From: Zhenhengia yiwuensis
GTDB lineage: Bacteria; Bacillota; Clostridia; Lachnospirales; Cellulosilyticaceae
Assembly (NCBI RefSeq): GCF_014384995.1
Contig: NZ_JACRSY010000021.1
Span: forward strand, 1 to 64,000
DNA length: 64,000 bases
Reading direction: 5' to 3'
Both the position numbers and the translations under genes were made by a program. Positions 8,735-17,069 of this stretch are shown here, piece by piece. Position 1 is the first letter of the stretch. Each line of letters begins with the position of its first letter. Below the pieces are notes generated by a model. It was not told where the DNA came from. It made no database searches and saw nothing but the letters and a program-made list of their open reading frames with translations.

Positions 8735-9178
8735 TTATTCCCTTGCTAATAGTTTTACACTTTGAACGCCTTTTACTCCTTGTAAACGCTCAATAAGTTC
8801 CCCTTCGCCTATTTTCATCTTTTGAGTTTGCATACAAATATTAATAAGTGCGATACCATTCATAGGAATCATCTGATTAATGGTTAATACATTAGCCCCC
8901 AAATCTGCAATGTCATTTAATAAATCAGATAATCTACCTGCTTCATCCTTTAATTTAATGAGAATGGTAATGGTCTGCCCCCTACCTTTTTCATAAAAAG
9001 GCATAATAGAATCTTTATATTTATAAAAAGAACTTCTGCTAATCCCTACCCTTTCAGTAGCTTCTTGAACAGTTAACATTTTCTCTGTTTCCAGTAAGTT
9101 TTTAACTTCCATTACTTTTAAAAATACTTCAGGTAAAACCTCTTTATCAATAATGTAAAACTGCTTGTTTTGTTTCAT
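8735..9178 (-). CDS. PheB/UPF0735-type ACT-domain protein
   Basis: A 147-residue protein with an N-terminal helix-turn-helix-like segment (about residues 36-60, VQEATERVGISRSSFYKYKD) and a C-terminal ACT domain (about 68-147). It matches the UPF0735/PheB family, which lies upstream of hom in many Firmicutes. It is the first gene of the threonine-branch operon, 16 bases before hom. A role as an amino-acid-sensing regulator is inferred from the domain pair; the family has no firm biochemical function. Two inverted repeats at its own promoter would suit autoregulation. Confidence 0.85.
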   Translation of the reverse strand: MKQNKQFYIIDKEVLPEVFLKVMEVKNLLETEKMLTVQEATERVGISRSSFYKYKDSIMPFYEKGRGQTITILIKLKDEAGRLSDLLNDIADLGANVLTINQMIPMNGIALINICMQTQKMKIGEGELIERLQGVKGVQSVKLLARE

Positions 9179-9189
9179 TGTATTCTCCT

Positions 9190-9255
9190 TGTTCGTATAT
9201 GGTGAACATTTGTTTTTAATATAAAGACTATAGCATAATAGTCTAGTTTTTTCAA
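9190..9255 (-). promoter_or_regulatory. Promoter and dyads upstream of the hom operon
   Basis: On the minus strand TTGAAA (9250-9255) and TATAGT (9227-9232) are spaced by 17 bases. A perfect 7-bp dyad, AGACTAT-N6-ATAGTCT (9225-9244), overlaps the -10 box. A second dyad, TGTTC-N9-GAACA (9190-9208), lies in the leader. Both are operator-like. The elements are seen; the binding protein is unknown, and the first gene's own product is one candidate. Confidence 0.6.
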
Positions 9256-9280
9256 TATATTTTACTTATTTACACACGCA

Positions 9281-9326
9281 AAAAATTCTCCATAATAAGA
9301 TAAATCCTTACTTACGGAGAATTTTT
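9281..9326 (-). terminator. Terminator of prfB
   Basis: Perfect 11-bp arms, AAAAATTCTCC at 9281-9291 and its complement at 9316-9326, with a 24-base loop. A six-T run follows on the minus strand. It lies 12 bases after the prfB stop codon. Confidence 0.7.
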
Positions 9327-9338
9327 AGATGCCTAAGA

Positions 9339-10449
9339 TCAATCTCTTTGATGAATCCAAACAAGATATGCATTCATAAAACGGTCGATGTCACCATCCA
9401 TTACAGCTCCAGTATTTCCTGTCTCTTCACTTGTACGATGGTCTTTAACCATATTATAAGGATGGAATACATAAGAACGAATTTGACTTCCCCAACCGAT
9501 ATCTTTCTTTTCGCCACGGATACCTTCAAGTGTCGCCATACGCTCTTCTTCTTGTTTTTCAAAAAGCTTAGCTTTAAGCATTTGCATAGCTTTTTCACGG
9601 TTCTGAATCTGAGAACGCTCATTTTGACACTGAACAACTACACCTGTTGGTAAGTGTGTAATACGAACAGCTGAATCTGTTGTATTAATATGCTGCCCAC
9701 CAGCACCTGTAGCACGGTAAGTATCAATACGTAAATCTTCTGTTTTAATTTCAATTTCTATCTCATCTGTAATCTCTGGGATAACATCACAAGATGCGAA
9801 GGATGTATGACGTCTACCAGATGAATCAAATGGTGAAATACGTACAAGGCGGTGAATACCCTTTTCTGCTTTAAGGTAACCATAGACATTTTCACCGTTA
9901 ATTTGAATCGTTACAGACTTAACCCCTGCTTCATCACCTTCTAAGTAATCTAAAAGCTGTACTTTAAAACCTTTTTTATCTGCCCATCTTGTATACATAC
10001 GGTAAAGCATACTTACCCAGTCACAAGCTTCTGTACCACCTGCACCGGCATGTAGTGATAAGATAGCATTATTTGTATCATAATCACCATCAAGTAATGT
10101 AGCAATTCTCATTTCTTCATAGCCATTCATAAAGTCAGTTGCTTCACTTTGCGCTTCTTCAGCTAGCTCTGCGTCTTCTTCTTCATTAGCCATTTCAATA
10201 AGTGTCATAACATCTTCATAGCTTGTGCAAAGTTTTTCGTACTTTTCTACCGTTTCCTTATATCCTTTAAGCTTCTGAAGCACTTTCTGAGCGTGCTCCA
10301 TATCACTCCAAAATTCTGCTGATGCTGAAATTTCTTCTAACTCTGCTATATCTTCTTTATGTTTAGCAATGTCAAAGAGAGTTCCCCATTTCCATTAATT
10401 TTGCATTATACGGCTCTAAAGATAGCCTTAGTTGATCTAACTCTAACAC
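9339..10449 (-). CDS. prfB: Peptide chain release factor 2, +1 programmed frameshift
   Basis: Recognises UGA and UAA stop codons and triggers peptide release. Translation starts at GTG 10449 after AAGGAG, reads 25 codons and reaches an in-frame UGA within CTT TGA C (10371-10377). A +1 shift then joins the main frame that runs to 9339. The joined protein is 369 residues, with SPF at 205-207 and GGQ at 250-252. Annotation from the downstream ATG at 10301 alone would lose 49 N-terminal residues. RF2 autoregulates by this shift: low RF2 stalls at UGA and favours shifting. The gene follows the EamA gene by 51 bases and ends at a strong terminator. Confidence 0.95.
10371..10387 (-). promoter_or_regulatory. 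prfB +1 frameshift site
   Basis: On the minus strand GGGG is followed by AACTCT and then CTT TGA C. The slippery CTT codon is codon 25 and UGA is codon 26, as in other prfB genes. The purine-rich stimulator ends six bases before CTT, where the well-studied enteric site has three, so the spacing here is unusual. Confidence 0.9.
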
Positions 10450-10500
10450 AATATCACTCCTTTTGTTTCTTTATATCTTATTATCTATTGCTCATGCAGC

Positions 10501-10914
10501 TTATAAAACAAGTACAAGCGTGCCAAGTGTAATAAGTCCTGTTCCTATTAAAGTTTTGATAGAAAGAGGTTCTTTAAGTACTGTAACCGAAAAAATAAAT
10601 ACGAAAACAATACTTAATTTATCAAGAGGTACAACTTTTGATACCTCACCTATTTGAATCGCCTTATAATAGAATAGCCAAGATGCACCTGTTGCAATCC
10701 CGGATAAGATAAGAAAAATCCAATTAGTCCTTGTTAACTGTGTAATACCTCCTGCTGTTTTAGTCACGCCTACTACAATCCATGCCATCACTAAAACAAC
10801 CATAGTACGAATAGCTGTTGCTAAATTAGAATTGACATTGTCCATTCCTATCTTTGCTAAAATACTTGTAAGTGCTGCAAATACAGCTGATAATAATCCA
10901 TAAATCATCCACAT
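10501..10914 (-). CDS. EamA-family half transporter
   Basis: A 137-residue hydrophobic protein with four or five membrane segments and a single EamA/DMT domain (WMIYGLLSAVFAALTSILAK at the N-terminus, TVLKEPLSIKTLIGTGLI at the C-terminus). Full drug/metabolite transporters carry two such domains in about 300 residues, so this half-size form should act as a dimer. The substrate cannot be read from sequence. It lies directly upstream of prfB with no terminator between, so read-through into prfB is possible. A 10-bp inverted repeat (10914-10923 with 10949-10958) covers its start region. Confidence 0.8.
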   Translation of the reverse strand: MWMIYGLLSAVFAALTSILAKIGMDNVNSNLATAIRTMVVLVMAWIVVGVTKTAGGITQLTRTNWIFLILSGIATGASWLFYYKAIQIGEVSKVVPLDKLSIVFVFIFSVTVLKEPLSIKTLIGTGLITLGTLVLVL

Positions 10915-11000
10915 AATAAGAAGGCCTACTTTCTTAATAAATTTCCCTCTTCTTATTATATTAGCATAAGCTTTTTTCTATATAAATATCTTTATTCTAT

Positions 11001-12248
11001 TTAATTCATCTTTAGGGGAATTTCAAGGGTAAAAACAGTTCCTTTACCATAAGTGGATTGTACCTGTACTTTTATACCTAGTGTATGCGCTAAAGATTGT
11101 AGTAAACTAAGACCAATTCCACTTCCTTCTATACCACGGGCCCTTACATCACTACTTCTAAAGAAACGGTCAAATAATCTTTTTTGGTCTTCTTTTGAAA
11201 TGCCTATACCACTATCTTCGATTCGCACAACAATGCTTTTATTCACTTTAGTCACTCCTAGTAAAATAGTGTCTTCTTCATCTGTATATTTAAATGCATT
11301 TTCTAAAAGAATGATTAAACATCTTTTGACCTTCTCCAAATCCCACTTTACATTAACAGGACTATCTGGCACTTTTACAATAAAATGCTTATTCTGCAGT
11401 TCAGCAAGTTCCGTATAGAACTCTCTAATCTCACCTATAAAATTTTTAACTTCTATAGCTTCTCCTACAGTTTTACCTTCTATATCTTCTTTTGAAAGTA
11501 ATAGTAAATCTCTATTAAGCTTTTCTAAACTTCTTATCTCCCCTATCATTTGTGAAAACTGTTCAAAATGCTCTTCTATTCTATCCTGCGGATGTGCCGT
11601 CATAAGTTCTACTTGCCCCTTTATCACTGCAAGAGGTGTACGCATTTCATGAGATGCATCCTGTACGAAATAAACCTGCTCATTATAAGCTTTTTTAACT
11701 GGCTTTAAAACGAGTGCCGCCAGGTAAGAAGCAAGTGCCATTGTTATCCCTATAAGTACCATTAAGCTTAAGCCATTAGCTCTTTCTAGCTGTTTAACAG
11801 AGAGGATCTGTGGATCTACATTAAATAAAAGCTGTATACTTAAGCCTTCCTTCTCAAAACTCACAGCTCTATAGGTATATCCTTTACTCTCTAATGTAAT
11901 AAGACCCCCTTCATACTCTTTAGGAAAAACTGGATAATTCCCTTCTCCGAAATAAGTATGTGGACTTTTATCAACTAGTTCACTACCTCTCCATACAAAA
12001 CTAATCAAATCTGGTGTTAAAGGTGCAGGAATAATAACCTCTTCACTTTTCCCTTTCTTCTTGATAATCTCTTCATTTAAAATCATATTTTTGTAAGTGA
12101 GTAGCTGTTGATCTACTCCCTCGAATAGTCTACTTTTATAAAAATACTGTGTTACTAGAATAAAGGTTATAAGACAAATAAGTACAATACTTAAGGTACT
12201 TAGAATAATATTACGTTTCGTCCTTATAAAAAGGTCACTTTGTTTCAT
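11001..12248 (-). CDS. Membrane sensor histidine kinase
   Basis: A 415-residue kinase with membrane segments at about 13-34 and 160-178 that enclose an extracellular sensor of about 120 residues. The phospho-acceptor is His200 in FVQDASHEMRTPL. The N-box LENAFKYTDE and the G-boxes DSGIGIS and GSGIGLSLL are intact. It overlaps its response regulator by 14 bases. Both lie in one operon behind the MBOAT and DHHW acylation genes, so the sensor probably monitors the cell surface or an envelope-active compound. The ligand is unknown, and no known sensor domain is recognised in the extracellular part. Confidence 0.9.
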   Translation of the reverse strand: MKQSDLFIRTKRNIILSTLSIVLICLITFILVTQYFYKSRLFEGVDQQLLTYKNMILNEEIIKKKGKSEEVIIPAPLTPDLISFVWRGSELVDKSPHTYFGEGNYPVFPKEYEGGLITLESKGYTYRAVSFEKEGLSIQLLFNVDPQILSVKQLERANGLSLMVLIGITMALASYLAALVLKPVKKAYNEQVYFVQDASHEMRTPLAVIKGQVELMTAHPQDRIEEHFEQFSQMIGEIRSLEKLNRDLLLLSKEDIEGKTVGEAIEVKNFIGEIREFYTELAELQNKHFIVKVPDSPVNVKWDLEKVKRCLIILLENAFKYTDEEDTILLGVTKVNKSIVVRIEDSGIGISKEDQKRLFDRFFRSSDVRARGIEGSGIGLSLLQSLAHTLGIKVQVQSTYGKGTVFTLEIPLKMN

Positions 12249-12912
12249 CTAGCATATACCCCATTCCTCTTTTCGTAACAATATAACGGTCATACCCAAA
12301 AGGACTTAGCACCTTTCTAAGCCTACTCATATACACTTCTATAATATCTGTTGATGCATCACTTTGATAGCCACAGATACGATCAAAAATCTGTTCCTTA
12401 AACAGCAAAATACCTTTATTAAGTAAAAAATACTCAAGAAGATGATAGTTTTTTTCATTCATTTCAACTATTTCTCCCTTTATGGTTACACTCTTTTTGC
12501 TTGTATCTAGTGTTAACTCCTTAAAGGTCAACAGATTTGCCTTCGTAATTTTCCCGAGCCCTTTTAGTACCACATTCATTCTTGCCTTAAGTTCTTCCAT
12601 AAAGAAAGGTTTCGTTACATAATCATGTGCCCCTAAATTAAATGCCTTAAGCTTATCGCCAAGGTCCTCTTTAGCTGTTAGGACAATAACACCTACTGTT
12701 ATCTGCTTCTGCTCAAGATACTTAAGAACACTCATACCATCTTCTCCCGGTAACATTAAGTCTAGGATGATTAAATCATAACTTTCTGCTGCTAAATATA
12801 ACTTGGCTTCTTCTGCACTATAAACGGGCATTACCTCAAATTCATCTTCTAAATAGGTTTTTATATTTTGGCTAATCTTAATGTGATCTTCTACAAGTAA
12901 TACCTTTATCAT
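12235..12912 (-). CDS. OmpR-family response regulator
   Basis: A 225-residue regulator with a receiver domain (Asp51 in LIILDLMLPGEDG, TAK and KPF switch residues) and a C-terminal winged-helix DNA-binding domain from about 130. It starts 6 bases after the DHHW gene and overlaps the kinase gene, so the pair is translated with the acylation genes. This suggests feedback of the system on its own operon. The target sites are not recognised. Confidence 0.92.
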   Translation of the reverse strand: MIKVLLVEDHIKISQNIKTYLEDEFEVMPVYSAEEAKLYLAAESYDLIILDLMLPGEDGMSVLKYLEQKQITVGVIVLTAKEDLGDKLKAFNLGAHDYVTKPFFMEELKARMNVVLKGLGKITKANLLTFKELTLDTSKKSVTIKGEIVEMNEKNYHLLEYFLLNKGILLFKEQIFDRICGYQSDASTDIIEVYMSRLRKVLSPFGYDRYIVTKRGMGYMLDETK

Positions 12913-12918
12913 ATGCCT

Positions 12919-14112
12919 TTACTCCATTTTTAAACATTTATAAACAAATAATACTACATCAGGATTATACTCTTCAATATAACTCTCTAATTTATCCGCA
13001 TCATAATATCTTAAATCTAACAAACGTGTTTCTGCAAACATAGTAGATAAAAATGCACTAAAAGGTAGAGCAAAAGAATCTTTTATAATAAGTACTTTGT
13101 GTCCAGCTGCTTTATTTCGGTTCTCAATTCTTACCTCTGGATAATCTCCTCCAAAATAAGCTGCATAGCGGTTAGTATAGACGCTCTCATTCTCATCTAG
13201 TAGATTTGTTTTAATAATAGTTTCCTCGAAATCCCCCTCATAAGTTTTAACAGAATCACTCTTATGAATTTCCACGTTATAGTTGGTATCAAATAAAGGT
13301 GTCAAAAGCGTATAGTCATCTACACCTGTGTAGAACCTTCCCACTCTTCTTCCTTGTGACCCTAAAAAGGAGTTTGGGTATTCTGTCGCTTTATACTTAT
13401 TGATATCCGTATAATTCTTTTCTATATCTAACACCATACCATACTCATTTTCAAGTTTTTCTACAACTTGTTCCATAGCCCAGAAAGCTGTATGGGTAGT
13501 CCAGTGGTGATCTGTCTTATAAAACAATTCTTCTAGGTTAAGACCATCTTCTATTATAGATTGTCTTAAATCTAAATAATCTACTCCCTTATCCTCTAAC
13601 GATTGCAACAGTTTATCTGTATTTTCTGTTGACCAGTCCTGAACAGATGAAGGTAACTGTGTAAAACCTTCTATTATTTTAAGTGGCGTCTGTACATAAA
13701 GTAAAGGCGTATTACTCTTTTGAAGTATCTTATTTAGCTTATCTATCTTTTCTACTTCCTCAGTATAGTCGGCTGAGAAAGTCAAAAACTGTAATTGCTC
13801 ATGATTATCTTTTACAACTACAAGAGAAGGATTTACATCTCTTATATAAGTTCTACCTAATAAACGTTCTACTAGTCCGTATAAATCGATATACTTTTCC
13901 TTAAGCCAAAATGATTCTGTAAGGCTTGTTTCTATCCCTTCTGTAAACCCCTCTATTACCCCTAATACATCCTGCTCTTTTTGCCAACCGACTTTCATAC
14001 TATTCCATGTCGTTTTTGCCAATGTTTTTATATTACCTCCTATAGTAAATAGGCCACCTATGCTAATGACTAAGCTAAATACTATAATAACTATCTTATG
14101 GTATAACTTCAT
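12919..14112 (-). CDS. DHHW-motif O-acetylation partner protein (AlgX/AlgJ-like)
   Basis: A 397-residue protein with an N-terminal signal anchor (about residues 6-26) and an extracytoplasmic body. The family signature DHHWTTHTAF begins at residue 201. A late IKDSFALPFSAFLS segment (about residue 345) resembles the Ser-containing block of SGNH/AlgX-type acetyltransferases. Such proteins work with a membrane MBOAT protein to move acetyl groups onto extracellular polymers. That partner is encoded immediately upstream, 12 bases away. The polymer is not identifiable, as no biosynthesis genes for it lie in the window. Confidence 0.85.
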   Translation of the reverse strand: MKLYHKIVIIVFSLVISIGGLFTIGGNIKTLAKTTWNSMKVGWQKEQDVLGVIEGFTEGIETSLTESFWLKEKYIDLYGLVERLLGRTYIRDVNPSLVVVKDNHEQLQFLTFSADYTEEVEKIDKLNKILQKSNTPLLYVQTPLKIIEGFTQLPSSVQDWSTENTDKLLQSLEDKGVDYLDLRQSIIEDGLNLEELFYKTDHHWTTHTAFWAMEQVVEKLENEYGMVLDIEKNYTDINKYKATEYPNSFLGSQGRRVGRFYTGVDDYTLLTPLFDTNYNVEIHKSDSVKTYEGDFEETIIKTNLLDENESVYTNRYAAYFGGDYPEVRIENRNKAAGHKVLIIKDSFALPFSAFLSTMFAETRLLDLRYYDADKLESYIEEYNPDVVLFVYKCLKME

Positions 14113-14124
14113 ACTCTCTCCCTC

Positions 14125-15459
14125 CTAAAAATTGAAGTAAATAAATGGATTATAGCTCCCTTTGACAAGATAGGCCGTTGCAATTAAAAAAACTATACCA
14201 AGACCTACAAGATAAAGAGGGGCTTCCTTTTGTTTATGCACTCGTTTAAAAGGCAGGAGCATGATAATCCCTAAAAACATTAAAATAAAATTCTCTAATA
14301 AATATAAAGCTCCTAGATTGCCTAATACCGCATTATGTGTTAATCCAAACATAGCTTTAATATAAGTAAATGCCTGACTTAGTGTAGCCGCTCTAAAAAT
14401 AACCCAGCCTACTAAGACCACTATTAAGGTGTATAGATGTGCTATTATTTTATGACAACTTAATTTCTCCTCTAGCTCGAAACTCTTTTCTGCTAAAACA
14501 AATAAGCCAAAATAAATCCCCCATACAATAAATGTCCAGTTCGCTCCATGCCAAGCGCCAGTTAAAGCCCATACAATAAAAAGGTTGCGTATAAGCTTTA
14601 TTGGCCCTACTCTGCTTCCACCTAGAGGAATATACACATAATCTCTAAACCATGACCCAAGCGAAATATGCCATCTACGCCAAAAATCAGAAATAGACTT
14701 CGCTAAATAAGGTCTATTAAAATTCTCATTAAAATGGAATCCAAACATTCTCCCTAGCCCAATTGCCATATCAGAATACCCGGAAAAATCATAGTAAATC
14801 TGAAGAGCATAGGCTAATGCTCCAAGCCAAGCAAAGGTAATCGTTATGGTCCCAGTATCTAGCCCAAATGCCTTATCTGCAATAAGGGCAAAGTTATTAG
14901 ATAAAATAACTTTTTTACCCAATCCCTTTATAAAACGCTTAATACCTTCAGCTATATCCTCTGCATTTTCACACCTATTATAAATTTCATCTGCAATCGT
15001 CTCATAACGTACAATAGGACCTGCTACAAGCTGCGGAAATAGACTAATATAAAGTCCTACATCTAGTGGATTTCTAAGAGCCTTACCTCTTTCTCTGTAA
15101 ATATCTACTACATAGGAAATCCCCTGAAAAGTAAAAAATGAAATGCCAACTGGAAGTGCTAACTGAGTATATTTAAAAGTAATGAGCACAAGTACGTTAA
15201 AAGAAACCGCTAATACTAGAATTCTCTTAATTTTTTTTCGATCATTTCTATATTGCTCTATCCACCTACCAGCTAAATAATTAACACCTATACATCCTAT
15301 CATTAGAAATACATACACGGGTTCTCCCCATGCATAAAACACTAAACTCACTAGCAGTAGAAAAAAATTACGCATTTTTCTTTTTCTTAATATACCATAG
15401 TAAATACCAAGAACTATTGGTAAGAAAACAAATATAAATAATAAACTTGAAAATACCAT
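14125..15459 (-). CDS. MBOAT family O-acyltransferase (AlgI/DltB-like)
   Basis: A 444-residue polytopic membrane enzyme. The MBOAT signatures are clear: WRRWHISLGSWFRDY around His264 and the catalytic His304 in LTGAWHGANW. Family members pass acyl groups across the membrane to cell-surface polysaccharides or teichoic acids. It is the first gene of an operon with the DHHW partner and the two-component system. Upstream, a consensus TATAAT (about 15495-15500) is not matched by a good -35 box, which hints at activator dependence. The closest functional analogues are AlgI and PatA-like systems rather than DltB, because dltA and dltC are absent here. Confidence 0.92.
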   Translation of the reverse strand: MVFSSLLFIFVFLPIVLGIYYGILRKRKMRNFFLLLVSLVFYAWGEPVYVFLMIGCIGVNYLAGRWIEQYRNDRKKIKRILVLAVSFNVLVLITFKYTQLALPVGISFFTFQGISYVVDIYRERGKALRNPLDVGLYISLFPQLVAGPIVRYETIADEIYNRCENAEDIAEGIKRFIKGLGKKVILSNNFALIADKAFGLDTGTITITFAWLGALAYALQIYYDFSGYSDMAIGLGRMFGFHFNENFNRPYLAKSISDFWRRWHISLGSWFRDYVYIPLGGSRVGPIKLIRNLFIVWALTGAWHGANWTFIVWGIYFGLFVLAEKSFELEEKLSCHKIIAHLYTLIVVLVGWVIFRAATLSQAFTYIKAMFGLTHNAVLGNLGALYLLENFILMFLGIIMLLPFKRVHKQKEAPLYLVGLGIVFLIATAYLVKGSYNPFIYFNF

Positions 15460-15531
15460 ATAAGTTCATTCTCCTCTCATCAATATTGCTGATGTTATTA
15501 TAAGAAATGAACCTTAATAAAAGCTGAACGC

Positions 15532-15573
15532 AAAAAAACAGGATATCCTCCCCCTCGGATATCCTGTTTTTTC
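15532..15573. terminator. Strong bidirectional terminator
   Basis: A perfect 16-17 bp stem (15532-15548 with 15557-15573), including a GGATATCC core, has an 8-base loop and A-run/T-run flanks on both sides. It would end minus-strand transcription from the small unit and kinase gene before the MBOAT operon. Confidence 0.85.
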
Positions 15574-15587
15574 TTTTTCTCTTTAAT

Positions 15588-15671
15588 CTATAAAACCCTT
15601 TGCCACTCTCTAAAAGGCACCCTGTTTTTTATAAAAGCCTTAGAAATTCCCTCAAATTCCAAATCTTTCAT
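15588..15671 (-). other. Possible 27-codon ORF in a small transcription unit
   Basis: ATG at 15671 opens 27 codons ending in TAG; the peptide begins MKDLEFEGISKAF. No convincing ribosome site precedes it, and it does not look like an AgrD precursor because it has no Cys. It lies inside a promoter-to-terminator unit of about 200 bases between the Agr-like kinase gene and the MBOAT operon. The transcript could equally be a noncoding RNA. Existence of a translated peptide is doubtful. Confidence 0.25.
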
Positions 15672-15728
15672 AAGTTATACTATAGCATGCTACTACATTT
15701 TCCCTTAACATATCATTGAACAAGTACT

Positions 15729-15772
15729 ATTTTACACTTTTTACATTTTTGTGCGAGTTTTTGTCAAAAACT
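15729..15772 (-). promoter_or_regulatory. Promoter with 17-base palindrome downstream of the Agr-like kinase
   Basis: A perfect dyad, AGTTTTTG-N-CAAAAACT (15756-15772), contains a minus-strand TTGACA (15762-15767). An AT-rich TAAAAA lies 18 bases further on, with a TAAAAT nine bases beyond. Transcription would run toward the terminator at 15573. The dyad covering the -35 box suggests control by a DNA-binding protein, possibly the neighbouring LytTR regulator. The rest of 15680-15809 shows no other feature. Confidence 0.5.
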
Positions 15773-15809
15773 ATACAAAGTTTTGCACTAAACTAAGAAA
15801 GCATTTTCT

Positions 15810-17069
15810 TTAATCATTAGTGTAGCATAAAAATGTTACAGAAAATTTATTTTCATCATGCTCAATATCCATCATACCTTCATACTTATCTACAATTTTT
15901 CGTACATTTTCAAGCCCAATACCATGATTACTACTATTATGCTTTGTAGTTAAAATAATACCATCTTGCTTTAACACTTGCCCATTATATGTATTTTCTA
16001 TTTTAAATAAGAAACGACCTTTATCATATTTCATTTGAAGATCAATCTTTCTATTATCTTCTAGCTTACATGTAGCATCTAATGCATTATCTAATAAGTT
16101 TCCTAAAACTGTTACAATATCAAAAGCAGGTATTTCTACTGTGTCAGGAATAGAGATGTCAAAGGATACATCGACATTTTGTCCATCTGCCTCTTGCAAT
16201 TTAAAGTTTAATACACTATCAATAGCAATATTACCTGTTTGAACATAATTTCCATTTCGATTATAACTTCCTTTAATATCCTTTAAATACTGCAAGGCTT
16301 CCTGTGATGTCCCTTGTTCAATTAAGCTAGAAACAATTGCAATATGATTATTTAAATCATGCCTAATAGCTCGTGTTGCTTTTATAGAGCTATTCATAAT
16401 CTTAAATTGCTCATCATAATACTTATTTTGTTGCTCTAATAACAACTTCTCTGTTCTCTCTATATGCATAACTGATACTCTATCATATAAATAGAATGTT
16501 AAAACGTTAACCACCATTATACCTATAATAGCCATATTCGCTAAGAACACAGGTATATCTTTAATATACATCAGTAATAAAATAATATATAAGGAAATCA
16601 GTGGTATAAAGGTAATAAAAAACCAGTAGAGAGGTGATACCTGCTCACCTTTTTTTATATTCTTAAACTTACCTAATATAATAGTTACTGAATAAAGAAT
16701 CAACTGTACTAAACTAAACATATAATTAAACTCAGGTTGATCCCTTCTAAACAATTGTAGCTTTAATCCAGATATAAGCTGAACGGTTACAGTCTCTACA
16801 CATGCAGATAATAAGACTATAAAGCATATTGCTAAAATTCTCTTCTTAAGGCTAGCTTTATAATTTAGAGAAATAAGGGTGAAGCCTATAATACTACTTG
16901 TCACAAGCAGTATAGGCATAGGAAAATATGTACTAATAAATACATTTACAAAAAAATAGATAACATAAGAAACAATTTCTTTTTTTCGATTTATCCTAGT
17001 GTTATCAAAAAACAACATCATTAATTTATAAAGATTATATATAAATAATATACTTACTAAAAAATACAT
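15810..17069 (-). CDS. AgrC-like GHKL sensor histidine kinase
   Basis: A 419-residue kinase with about six membrane segments in the first 195 residues, like the peptide-sensing AgrC/ComD class. The phospho-acceptor is His237 in AIRHDLNNHIAIV. A GHKL ATPase domain follows with LGNLLDNALDA and HGIGLENVRKIV. Its start overlaps the stop of the regulator gene by one base (TAATG), so the pair is translationally coupled. No agrB or agrD gene is seen nearby, so the signal may come from elsewhere or not be a peptide. Confidence 0.9.
   Translation of the reverse strand: MYFLVSILFIYNLYKLMMLFFDNTRINRKKEIVSYVIYFFVNVFISTYFPMPILLVTSSIIGFTLISLNYKASLKKRILAICFIVLLSACVETVTVQLISGLKLQLFRRDQPEFNYMFSLVQLILYSVTIILGKFKNIKKGEQVSPLYWFFITFIPLISLYIILLLMYIKDIPVFLANMAIIGIMVVNVLTFYLYDRVSVMHIERTEKLLLEQQNKYYDEQFKIMNSSIKATRAIRHDLNNHIAIVSSLIEQGTSQEALQYLKDIKGSYNRNGNYVQTGNIAIDSVLNFKLQEADGQNVDVSFDISIPDTVEIPAFDIVTVLGNLLDNALDATCKLEDNRKIDLQMKYDKGRFLFKIENTYNGQVLKQDGIILTTKHNSSNHGIGLENVRKIVDKYEGMMDIEHDENKFSVTFLCYTND

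Noticed and set aside
14125..15459. MBOAT gene as part of a dlt (D-alanylation) operon
   Set aside because: dltA and dltC are absent and the partner is a DHHW protein, which points to AlgI/AlgJ-type acetylation instead.
15588..15671. The 27-codon frame as an AgrD autoinducer precursor
   Set aside because: It lacks Cys or Ser in a cyclisation context and a typical amphipathic leader, and no AgrB is nearby.
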